NCBI GenBank assembly: GCA_033964015.1
Contig: CM066913.1
Coordinates: 29,042,790-29,106,789, forward strand
Source of the DNA: Scolanthus callimorphus
Lineage: Eukaryota; Cnidaria; Anthozoa; Actiniaria; Edwardsiidae
DNA: 64,000 nucleotides
Direction of reading: 5' to 3'
Shown piece by piece: positions 48,165 to 57,939 of the stretch. The position numbers and the translations under genes were made by a program. The notes under the pieces were generated by a model. It was not told the origin of the DNA. It did not search any database and saw only the letters and a list, made by a program, of their open reading frames with translations. How positions within the stretch are numbered: the stretch's first letter is position 1; each line of letters opens with the position of its first letter.

Positions 48165-48375
48165 TTAGCCTATTTATCGGAACGTTTTATAGCAAAACAT
48201 GCTTGAAAGATAGCAGTGTCCGTATTTGGTATCAAGTGGAAAATTGGGGTCGTAACGGCTATTTTCCTAGGGGATCTGAGGCGAGAAAATTTTGAAATTT
48301 CAGAGTCGTAGGATTACTGGAAATGAAGCAAGTTTTGGTGCAAAATCGACTGGATTAGACTTACAGTTTGCAGTC
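48165..48375 (-). repeat. Dispersed repeat, inverted relative of 23330-23545
   Basis: Shared blocks include ATCAAGTGGAAAATTGGGGT and TGCAAAATCGACTGGATTAG relative to the complement of 23330-23545. Confidence 0.72.
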
Positions 48376-48458
48376 CAAAGCATAAAAATAAGAAAAAATA
48401 ACCTTAAGAGGTTTTGGCCAAACAATAGGAAAATATAGTAGCAATAAGTAATATGGAA

Positions 48459-48596
48459 GTAAGAGCGGATTTCAGATGACTGTCATGAGTAATTGGCAAT
48501 CACTTATGTAATCACTCCTATAGGTTTTATTCAGAATTGGTGTAACAATTGCGATTGGTTTCACTACAGACATATGAAATTCGCTCTATTCAAAGT
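48459..48596. mobile_element. MITE, AGAGCGGATTTCA family
   Basis: Ends AGAGCGGATTTCAGATGACTGT-like (read ~20 bp) / ACATATGAAATTCGCTCT. Related to 7151-7322. Confidence 0.65.
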
Positions 48597-48947
48597 AAGA
48601 TGGAAGTAAGATGAAACAAAAAAACGCTCATACGGTTTTGAAGTTTAGCTTTCGTTATACTAAATTGAGTGGTTTTATTAAATCCCTGCTCACTTATTGC
48701 CATTTTTAGTAAATTCTATATTAGTAAATATGAATGCAGATATTTTAGTTGTATTCTACAATTCAAGAGTTTTGACATTCTATTTAATGCATCTGTGTGG
48801 CATATAACGGGACGGAATTTGCATGTTATCAATGAAATATTTTGTAAATAATGTAATTATTGGTGAAATGTTTGGATATTAAATGTAAAACTCTTAGTTC
48901 GCTTCTACCAATGGAAGAGTTATCTTGTCTTGTAATAAACAGTTATT

Positions 48948-49469
48948 AGGGACGTGTCATTATTTAGTGGGGGGGGGGGGGGTCCTAATTTTTTTCGCGT
49001 CTAAAGGGAGGGTCGAAATGTTTTTTCAGCAACTGCTCTATCATTTGCATTTTTCTACTTAACTTCAATAAATAATAAAATTTCGGCGCGACAATTATAC
49101 AAAAAATGTCGAAAAGTGCTGCAGCAACCAAAACTCGCGCAACGAAGACACAACCTACAGACTCATCAATAGACGCTTTCATCTAACCTATGTAGTTGAG
49201 GTAGCGTATCTCCTGGGCTACTGAGAGGCTTTGTTTACTATACACGAAAAACGTAATGTTCATCTACCCTTTCTCTGAGGCTTTATGAAATTTGTTTATC
49301 AAAATTTGAGCGCGCTTCGCAGCAACGAAAGAAAAAATGTGCCCCCCTATTTCTACTAGATCAAATAGAGGACGGGGGAGGGTTCTAATTTTTTGGACCG
49401 ACGACTGGGGGAGGGTCACAATTGTTTTATGTTGAAGGGGAGGGTCCCACCAAATAATGACACGTCCCT
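48948..49469. mobile_element. AGGGAC-family MITE
   Basis: Ends AGGGACGTGTCATTATTTAG / AATAATGACACGTCCCT, left end followed by a G run. Same family as 19087-19628. Confidence 0.8.
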
Positions 49470-49824
49470 TAAACATATTAATCGAATACTGGTTCCCCAC
49501 CATTCTTGTATTGTTTATTTATTGTTTTTTTAGGAACGAAAAGTAGTTTGCGCACTTGCTGTTCCAGTCTCTTCATTGTCTCCTTCAATGACGACTGCAA
49601 CTCTATGGCGCTAGTCCAGCCCCAATAGCAACATTGAAAGGACGAGAAAAGAGGCGACAAGTGCGCCAAAGGTTTCTGCCACCTCTCACCCATGCACGGC
49701 CCGAAGGTCCGAAAAAATTTTCCTGCGCAGCATATTTGTCATAATCCTCAACTAATTTTACGAAATAAATATCCTACAATATCTTAGAGACGTAAAAAAA
49801 AATCTAGCGAAAAAAAATCATTCA

Positions 49825-49826
<2 letters not shown>

Positions 49827-49858
<32 letters not shown>
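49827..49858. repeat. 32-base poly-C tract
   Basis: Uninterrupted C run, the longest homopolymer in the window; its exact length is unlikely to be reliable. Confidence 0.9.
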
Positions 49859-49860
<2 letters not shown>

Positions 49861-50402
49861 AAAAGTCAAATGGTCGGCCCCTTAGGGCTCGCTATAAGTC
49901 GATCTTTTTCCCATAACGTGATAGATTAGCTCATTGAAAGGCTAAAATGGTAGTTAACGTTCTGTTTTACGTTCCATCTCACTACCGTTGTACATCCTAA
50001 TTCTTTTGTCGTTCTAAAGTGTTAGTAACGTTGTTACATGACAAGACGAGGGCCCTGTAAACTTGTAATTGTAGTCCTCGTCTTGAAATAGCTACAGAGC
50101 GTTCAAATCAGCTCAGTTGCTGATGAACTATTAAACAGAGACGTGACGAACTCCACCCTGTCACACTCCCAAGACGTGACGAGCGGCGCAACCTCCTTCC
50201 CTGAAGACATCCTGTGCAATACGTTTAAGCGATTCATCTCCATTTTTCTTTGAGCCTATAACAAAACAACAACAAGATCGTCACAAAAGTGAAGGCATTG
50301 ATTCCTGGCATGTTCGATATTTAACCAATTTCCTCCCCCTCCCCCTCCCCCGCAGTGGTCCAAGGCCATGCATGAAGGCACAGAGCAACAAAGAATGAAG
50401 TT

Positions 50403-53400
50403 CTAGTCAACCTTTACTGCTTGTCCTTTCTCACCTTTACTGACTTCTTTTAACAACTTGTTATTTTTCTCATACATCTCTTCGCATATAACTGATGCAA
50501 GTAATGCCTGAAAGTAGACAAAAGAATTAGAACAAATACGCCAAATTACACATTGTGAGTGATGGGTACCCTGCGAGCTGGGGTTTCGTTCTGTCTGCCA
50601 GAACAACTGCTAACTAACAGACAGAAAGAAACCTCTGCTCGCAGGGTAACTAGCTGGCGCAATAGCAATACATCGCAATGAAATAAATGTTTAGAATGAA
50701 AGACATGGATTACAACTATTACAAGTCCCCCAAATAATAGACACTAACGGGCCACGCCATTAACAAATACCTCGTGTTCCGCCGTCTCGCTCCGGCCTTG
50801 AGGGACCGCGTAGCCTTGAGAGGACAGCAGTCATCGCGTACAGATGTATAGATATGTCAGCTATCCTCTTCAGTAGCAATTGCTCGTGGATAATTTCCTG
50901 AGGAAATACCAGAGAATATGGTGTCAGAAGGGGCACTACTCTACATGCCCTAGGAGCAGTGGGTTTCTCCTGCCTTAAGGTCGGTTTACACTTGCGCTTT
51001 TTGTTGCATTTGTCGCGGCTATTTTTCTCGTGCGAGTTGCAATTCAACTCTCTTGTGTAAACCAGATGCAAATCCGGTGCCATTTCTGTGCTCTCTTTTC
51101 TTCAAACCGCATGAAGTTGCAAAGAGTTTCAAACATGTTTGAAATCTCCGCGACAAAAATCGCGCCGATTTGCAACTAGTTTACATTAGTGATTCGAGTT
51201 GCACGAACGTGCGGGGAAAATCGCCGCGACTCGTGCGACAAGTGTAAACGGACCTTTAGATCGACGACTGATTAGAGGTGGACCTGAAACACTGTTCGTA
51301 GGGTAAGTAGGCACTGCACTGACAAACCTTGATTGTTAGTTTTTGAGTTTTAATACCTTGATTTAGAGGACTATAATTTTCCTTTTGTTTTCCAAACCAT
51401 GGAAAAATTCTGGTAATTTGTGTATATTGGGCCTGAAGAGTGAGCAAAAGAAAACAAAAAAGCTACTGAAGAGTGGGGGAGCAATTTTCCTCTGTACTAC
51501 AAAATAACACTAAACAGAGAAAGTTAGACAAATGACGATACTATGTAGCATTTGTTCAGATTAAAATGACATGATTGTTTTCCTCTCTTTTATCCAGTGG
51601 CAAACAAACAAAGCAACGGGTAGATTACTTCATGCAGTACGTGCTATGCGTTCCTAGAAACTTGCCTTTCCAAATTTTGCAAGGAGGAACTCCGAAGCCA
51701 TTCCAAAGTCTGCAAGATTGGATTCCAATAATTTGATGTTGTCCTGAAAAACGGGTGATTAACAATGCAGCGTTTAGATAATGTGTAATGTCCAAGGCCA
51801 TTCCACGTGGTAAGACATTGATCAATGCTGTCGGTGTTACTTACGGCTAACTGTGGGTGTACAAGGTTTGATAAATCCTGTGAGGCCTTTATGCCGATCG
51901 CCAGCAGTATTCTCTTGCGCAGCGCTTCCACTAGGACACCGGGGCTCGTGAAAGGGTTTTTCATTGCTCTGTTAACAATCAGAGGAAAGTACTGTTTTAA
52001 CAATCAGAGGAAAGTACTGTTAACAATCAGAGGAAAGTACTGTTAAAAATCAGAGGAAAGTGCTGTTAACAATCAGAGGAAAGTACTGTTAACAATCAGA
52101 GGAAAGCACACGTACTGGCAAGTTTTCAACGTGTTTGTTTCCAGTAGTGTAGGCGAAAGTTGGAATAAATTTAACCTGGCTGGAAATCGGCGCCTGTATG
52201 AGTCGCTTTTGCGACTGAATTCTCCCTTTCTGCGACTGGAAATATTCAGCTAATCGAATCGTTTGCGACCAGATTCTTAAGCTATCATATCAGAGTGTTT
52301 ATCTTTAGCGTTAACAATCACTGTGGAGCGTTATCACAATTCATGCCTTAAAAACAAATTGGACTAAAAATTAGTATTTTGTGACTAAAATTTTACATCT
52401 ACTCGCAAATTTCGACTTAACTGTTTTTTAGCTTCCAGTCCTGTTTAACGAGGTTGATGTCAAAATATCTATAGCTGTCCTAGGCATTCGATAATGCAAG
52501 TTCGATCATTTCCTTCAAAAAGTAAAGCTCTCAAAAATGGGGTTTCGCGTAGCAGTTAAACCAAGCGGAGGTTAGGGTCGTATTTAGACGTTCTCATGTG
52601 TATCAACGTAACAATCGGAGAGGGACTGCCCTTTTCAAACGTTTCTGAATTTTCAGTTAGAATTTGTCAGAAAGGTTAATCCCTAATGTGACAGTCAGCA
52701 ACTGACTGACCAAAACACATAGGTAGTTGAGCAGCCTTTGGCTGTATTTTATAGCAACGTTTTGTAGGAACAATAGAATTCGCTGTCAATCAGATAAATA
52801 CCTAGGCAGAAAACATAGCAAAACTGCGGAAAACATATTTCGCGCTAGGGCGACCACAAATCTTTGTCGTCAGGTGTTCTGTACTGGATAAAAGACATTA
52901 TTATACATTGTACTCACTATCTCGATTCTGATTGGCTAAAAGCGCGCGCTTTACTTTGGGACTCACGCACTTTAAGGGTCTCCAAGAATCAGCTAGCTGA
53001 TTCTTGATCCTACGCGCGCAATGTATCATGGGACTACAGCCCTTGAATGTTTCCCCTATTTAACAAGGCGCTTGTGTAAAAGAAATTGCTTGACAGAAAA
53101 AAAGTATTTAATTTACTGAATCAATGTATAATAAAACAATTATTGAATTCGGTTTTGTGATTTCCAGAATAAACAATATCTCGCCAAGTGGAATCAGGCC
53201 CGGCCTTACGGCCTGGCCTGATTCCACTTGTCTCGACATTGTTTATTCTGGAAATCACAAAAAACCTCATCCAATAATTGCTTAAAATACGCCATACAGC
53301 TACGGGTTTAATGGATCAGAGGCCTTTCGGCTAAACAGCCCTTCTCGGTGCTATAGTGCAGAACACGCCCCGATCCTCGATGTTGCATACTCTCCACTAG

Positions 53401-56400
53401 TCCCAGCTGTTATCAGTCTAATAATTCACTCACCTGACTACGTCCTTCAGCTGATCACCCGCATGTTTCATCCCCGTTAAAGCAATAAACATACGCAGAA
53501 TCTCATTTGTGCCCTGCAACACAAGACAAGTCCTCCACATATTGCAAGGCTTCTCTACCTGCAGTAACATGTATCGTAACAGTAACATGCAGTAGCATGT
53601 ATCTAAAGAGCGAGACATTCATCTAGCAGTCTATACACGGACACACAGCGTGGCAAAACCTCTGCTCGCTGGCGAAAGGCAAGAATACCTCTTGCGTCTG
53701 GTCAGATGTGCTGGCATGAAATTAAGTCTGGCTCGTGATTAATTTGTGGACCGTTATGTGTTGTTTTCCCCTTTTAAACCAATTTAATTATTTTAAGGAA
53801 TCGTTTGTTTTGCTATGTACCAAAGAGCATTCGTCAAGTGTATGTTTACCTCGAAAATCATCATAATGCGAGCGTCTCTGAGGATTCGCTCATATGGGTA
53901 TTCCTTCATGTAACCAAGACCTATAAAAAGAAAAAAAAACAGCCTACGGATGAAACATATAGGTTTGAGGGGCAGTACCAGCTATCGAGTTTTAGGACTA
54001 CAATGCAGCGCAGTGGCAATGCCTTTTAGGAGGCCGTATAGCTTAATCATGAAATATATTCTCTTTTTGGGGCCAATCACTTGAACAGATTGACGTGAAA
54101 ACCGTGCATCCCACTAATATGGGTGATATGTTTACATTTTCAACAATCACATGCGAAAGCGATAGACAGTTGTAAATGAATTCTATATTTCGGAAACTCT
54201 TTAGCCAAGTTTGCAATCGCAAACAGCATTATATATTCATAGGCCATCGATACCATCCCAAACATTTACTGTATCAATGGCATCCAGCCGTTCTCGTATT
54301 GATCTTTTGTTATACAAAATGTTATGACCCCCCTGGCAATTTCAATCTTCTAGTCAAAGTATCATAAAAGTTGAGAAACTACAAGTTTGCAACGCATATG
54401 GACCTGATCTCCAGACTTTCAGTCGTACGGGTCGGACGTGTTTTTTCGAGCTCTGAATCAAGACTTACCTCCTAATATTTGTAGCGCCTCGTTCACTCCG
54501 CTCCATACCGCCTCGGAACCATACACCTGCACAGGGAGACCGCGAAAACATGATGAAGAATAGTCTTGTAATGATGAATTTCTTAACAAAGAAATTCTTG
54601 AATTTAAAGCGAGAACTCGATTTCTTTATATCACATTTTTATACCACGCCACAGACAATACAGCAATTATACACTAGACAGCCGTTGTATAGTTGGCAGT
54701 ATTCCACTCAACTCCTCCATCATGCACTGTGTCTAACGTTTTATTCAAAATGTCGCCATGTGTTTTTGTAGGGTGGCATAAAAAGGCGAGTGTGTATAGC
54801 AAATAATTATTAAGTGGATTATTTCGACCCATGTCTATATAGCTAACATAGCTGCTGATTCTCTTCTATTTATATATTGTGTGAGGAGGAGGAGGAAATT
54901 TGCGTGGGGACTAGAAGGAAGAGAAGAACATTTTGTGAGGGGCAGGAGGGGAATGCTGGGAACCATGTTCGTCTTGTTTCAGCTCGGGTTCGACTATAAT
55001 TGACCGATCCCGCATTCATTGTTCTACTCCCTAGTTACTGTTGCTACGTCGGACAAGCCAAAATCTTACAGAGCATGGAAAATACACCGATTGCAGAAAA
55101 ATGTTAGAATTTTGCTCATAGTATATGGATTTTATATTTTCCTCACGAAAAGCTGAAGAATTCATTAAAAATCTTCGAATTTCGAGTTTGTTGTTCGGAC
55201 ATTTTGAATTCCATAGGGAAAACTGCCCATTGTTTAGTGATTAATTAATGCAAAGACGGGATCGGTGACCTTAACAAGCAGTGGCGACTTAGGCAGTATC
55301 CGTGTCCATTTCTCAGTACTGCAAATCGGTACAAAGGCCGAGTCCGTATCAGTCTCACAATATATAAAAGTCACTGCGATCAAAATAGTAAATAAAATAG
55401 TAAAACTGCACCATCCTGATTTTGGCGTATTGGTAGATCAATTCTTTGATCCATCTTGTGCAAATCCCTTGCTGGCTAGATGAGGGTGAAATGACCGAGA
55501 ACGGCCCGAGTTTATAACATAGCGTCAAAATACAAATAGTGCAGATCGTCATGGCTCCGCACTTGGTTTCGCGTAAAATCAACAGATTTCCAAATAAGGT
55601 CACGGTGCGCCCCTGACTCCGTACTAGTGACGTCATGGCTCCGCAGTTGTTTTGGCTCTACAAAAAAGGGGTAATTTCATACCTAATATACTACTGACAA
55701 CACTGCAAATGTTCTCTTTCTTGAATGGAGACACGAATATAGTTAAGTATTAAGCTAAAAGCTGGGATTTTACCAAACAAGGCTAAGTACAGCAGTTCTA
55801 CTTGGAAGTGATACAAAAATGACAAAACGCCACTTAAGATCAACCTCAAGTGTTCGCCGTTCATTACACCGTCAACGAACACATTTACATAAATTTATAT
55901 ATTCAGCCAATAAATGTATACTTGTACATACATTAACTGAAACTACCAATATAATTGCCCTACATTTTTTACAGAATTTGTCCAAAATAGAGAAAAAGTG
56001 TTGGAAAAATAAAGTAAAAATATATGTCGTCCGAAATTTGATCCGTCCGAAAATGTTTGCATGTAATGTATGCGACAGACAAACTCCAGACTCTATTTTT
56101 AGAAAAATAAATGCTAGAAATGGAAATAGTAATAAACACACCTTGCACATGGCTGCCTCGACAGAAGCGTCTAATTCGCCTTCATCTAACATCCCACTTG
56201 TCAAATACGCTATGGATTCGGCAGTGTACTCCATCAAGCTCATCCGTGCAAACTTTTCCTATTAAATAAACAATATTTACTCAGTAAGTACAAACGAAAA
56301 CCTCACACAAGAAATAGAGAGAACAACAGTCACATAAAGTTGAATTTAATTTGGAAGCTTGAACCTGGGGAGAACGCGCGAAAAACAAACCAGCAATTTG

Positions 56401-57628
56401 CGTACGCACGAACGTCTGTCTCTAACAAGTCACTTGATGCTTTAAAGTGCATATGAAACGAAATCAGTTTTTACATTATTCAACACATCGTTTTTAAAGA
56501 AGTAAGTACTGCAAGTTTAAAAGAATTTCGGTAAAATGCTGCGAAGTTATGACAGTTCGAAGTTACGTATTTTGCTGTGATCTTTGGCTAGCAAATTAGG
56601 CATTCAGGATATCAGATGACACTGTTTCGTGACGTAATTTTGTTTCTACACTCAAAGTCGAGATTAAAGAAAATGACGAATTTGTTTTTTTCTACCCTTT
56701 AGACATGCGGCAGGGAATTCAAATAAAGACAGCTCAAGGAAAACATTTTTATCTACCTAACCAAGCGGTTTTGTAAGGTTTATAAGACTTCTATAGTATG
56801 CAAGTTAGGTTTTTAGCGTGATCGCGGTCATAATCTTTGTACAGAAGCAAACAAAATGATGCGTCAAATTACATTGCTCGCATGCAAATTAGCTAGCCAC
56901 AAAACTCGTGACTTTGCAAGCGCATAGCTTCGCGGCTATTTATCAAATCTTTCTCAAACTTGGTCAGGATGTTTGTCTAACAATGATCCATCCAGAGATC
57001 CAAAAAAAGATTTCGTTTCATATGCACTTTAAGAGGTCTATTTGAAGGAGAAGCATTGGGGCACCACATGCGACACCATCAGCTAGCAATAGACACCCCA
57101 AATATGAGTGCACTAGATAATACTAAGAACTAACCTGTATTTGCCCAAACTCGCTAAGTTTCTTTCCAAACTGTGTTCTTGTAGTGGCGTATTCGGCTGT
57201 TTTGCCTGTAAAATATTTTAGAATGGAGTTATGGTGGGAATTCATCCCGTGTGGAGGGAATTCAAATCGTATATAACAATGGCTGCAAATTAACTTACCA
57301 ATAAGAGTTCTCAGACCACCAGCAGCGGCAGCTCCTAATCCAAACCGACCACTGTTTAGTATGTTCATTGCAACCTGTTGATAAGGTACAGATCATCAAA
57401 CGAGATGATTCACTACAGCGCGTAGAGAATCTTCTACCAAACATTGATGAAATTCTGTTTCAGTGATAATAAACTTTTTATAACTATAAAATTATCGTTA
57501 AAACAATTTAGAAAGCACGAGTAAGTCAAGCTTTGACAAGCATGTAGTTCTTACCTTGAAACCGCCCCCAACTTCTCCAAGGACATTTTCAATTGGTACT
57601 GGAGTATTCTCGAAGTTAACTTCGCATG
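50403..57628 (-). CDS. ACAD9: ACAD9 acyl-CoA dehydrogenase, 3' half (5' exons beyond window)
   Basis: Mitochondrial FAD enzyme of long-chain beta-oxidation and, in vertebrates, a core factor of complex I assembly. The eleven exons here encode ~327 residues matching human ~290-621; the N-terminal half lies beyond the satellite to the right. Visible motifs: [73 protein letters not shown], and [16 protein letters not shown], whose Glu is the catalytic base of the family. The [18 protein letters not shown] and HAG stretches favour ACAD9 over VLCAD. The C-terminal extension [19 protein letters not shown] is shared by the ACAD9/VLCAD pair. Exon j (50771-50897) is two bases short for its frame. One intron has a GC donor. 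The gene converges tail-to-tail with TBK1, about 5.5 kb apart. Confidence 0.94.
50976..51258. mobile_element. GGTCGGTTTACAC MITE (copy 2)
   Basis: Ends TTAAGGTCGGTTTACACTTG / CAAGTGTAAACGGACCTTTA. Relative of 34002-34163. ACAD9 intron between exons i and j. Confidence 0.78.
51969..52108. repeat. 23-bp minisatellite, six units, directly abutting ACAD9 exon h
   Basis: Units 51969-51991, 51992-52016 (25 bp), 52017-52039, 52040-52062, 52063-52085, 52086-52108. On the transcript strand each unit reads ACTTTCCTCTGATTGTTAAC followed by AG, a pyrimidine tract plus acceptor. The first unit supplies the actual 3' splice site of exon h. Confidence 0.92.
52170..52445. mobile_element. Decayed CTGGAAAT MITE
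   Basis: Opens GGCTGGAAATCGGCG and closes TAGCTTCCAGTCCTG, with TCGCAAA/TTTGCGA words. Relative of 35937-36100. ACAD9 intron g-h. Confidence 0.5.
52903..53282 (-). mobile_element. Hairpin-bearing dispersed element (copy 2)
   Basis: Opposite-strand copy of 13441-13850, with its palindrome at ~53150-53265 (arms GTGATTTCCAGAATAAACAA). ACAD9 intron g-h. Confidence 0.8.
54527..56141 (-). other. ACAD9 intron between exons d and e
   Basis: 1.6 kb without a recognised exon or element. The frame continuing out of exon d past 56142 into the intron ends quickly and matches nothing. Confidence 0.6.
56441..57032. mobile_element. MITE, ends TTTAAAGTGCATATGAAACG
   Basis: Inverted ends of ~25 bp, TTTAAAGTGCATATGAAACG / CGTTTCATATGCACTTTAAG. 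No coding content. ACAD9 intron c-d. Confidence 0.82.
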
Positions 57629-57939
57629 CTGAAATTAGACGAAAAAGAGCAGAATACGTCAAGACCTTCCCAACAGACAGCGTTTATAGGCTAGAAAAAC
57701 CCTCGCTGCTAGATTTGAGGTTCTCAGCTACAAGGGGGCCACCCCTAAGAAAAAGGGTCAATTTTACAGTTTCGTACTGGATTCCGATGTTCGTTGTGAG
57801 CTGTAAAGTACCAATGTCGACGTACTTCGCGGAAATAAATGACTGAAACTTTGCTTAGACTATAGAGTGTTTTTCTGACCTGTGAGCATTAAAACGTCTC
57901 AGATGTAAATAACCTAAAGTTCAGCCGACCCTTCGCTCT
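57629..57939 (-). other. ACAD9 intronic sequence between exon a and the satellite
   Basis: No exon found on the - strand. The preceding ACAD9 exon must lie on the far side of the array. Confidence 0.6.

Larger units (their letters stand above)
44882..50402. other. Spacer between convergent TBK1 and ACAD9
   Basis: No gene recognised in 5.5 kb. AATAAA at 45832-45837 is a possible TBK1 poly(A) signal. The rest holds the MITEs and tandem repeats listed separately, a (GTCT)n run at ~45036, a C run at ~46389-46403 and a 32-base C run at 49827-49858. Open frames here are short and matched nothing I know. Confidence 0.5.
50403..57628 (-). other. ACAD9: ACAD9 exons a-k in transcript order
   Basis: Coordinates on the + axis, 5' to 3' of the transcript: a 57555-57628, b 57299-57374, c 57135-57205, d 56142-56258, e 54469-54526, f 53850-53920, g 53434-53513, h 51845-51968, i 51666-51743, j 50771-50897, k 50403-50507. 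All are GT...AG except the intron after exon i, which starts GCAAGT. Stop TAG is at 50405-50403. Phases join throughout except that exon j needs two more bases. Confidence 0.9.

Noticed and set aside
55872..56141. Extension of ACAD9 exon d past its donor
   Set aside because: Homology stops at the GT boundary, and the continuation is low-complexity and hydrophobic without family similarity.
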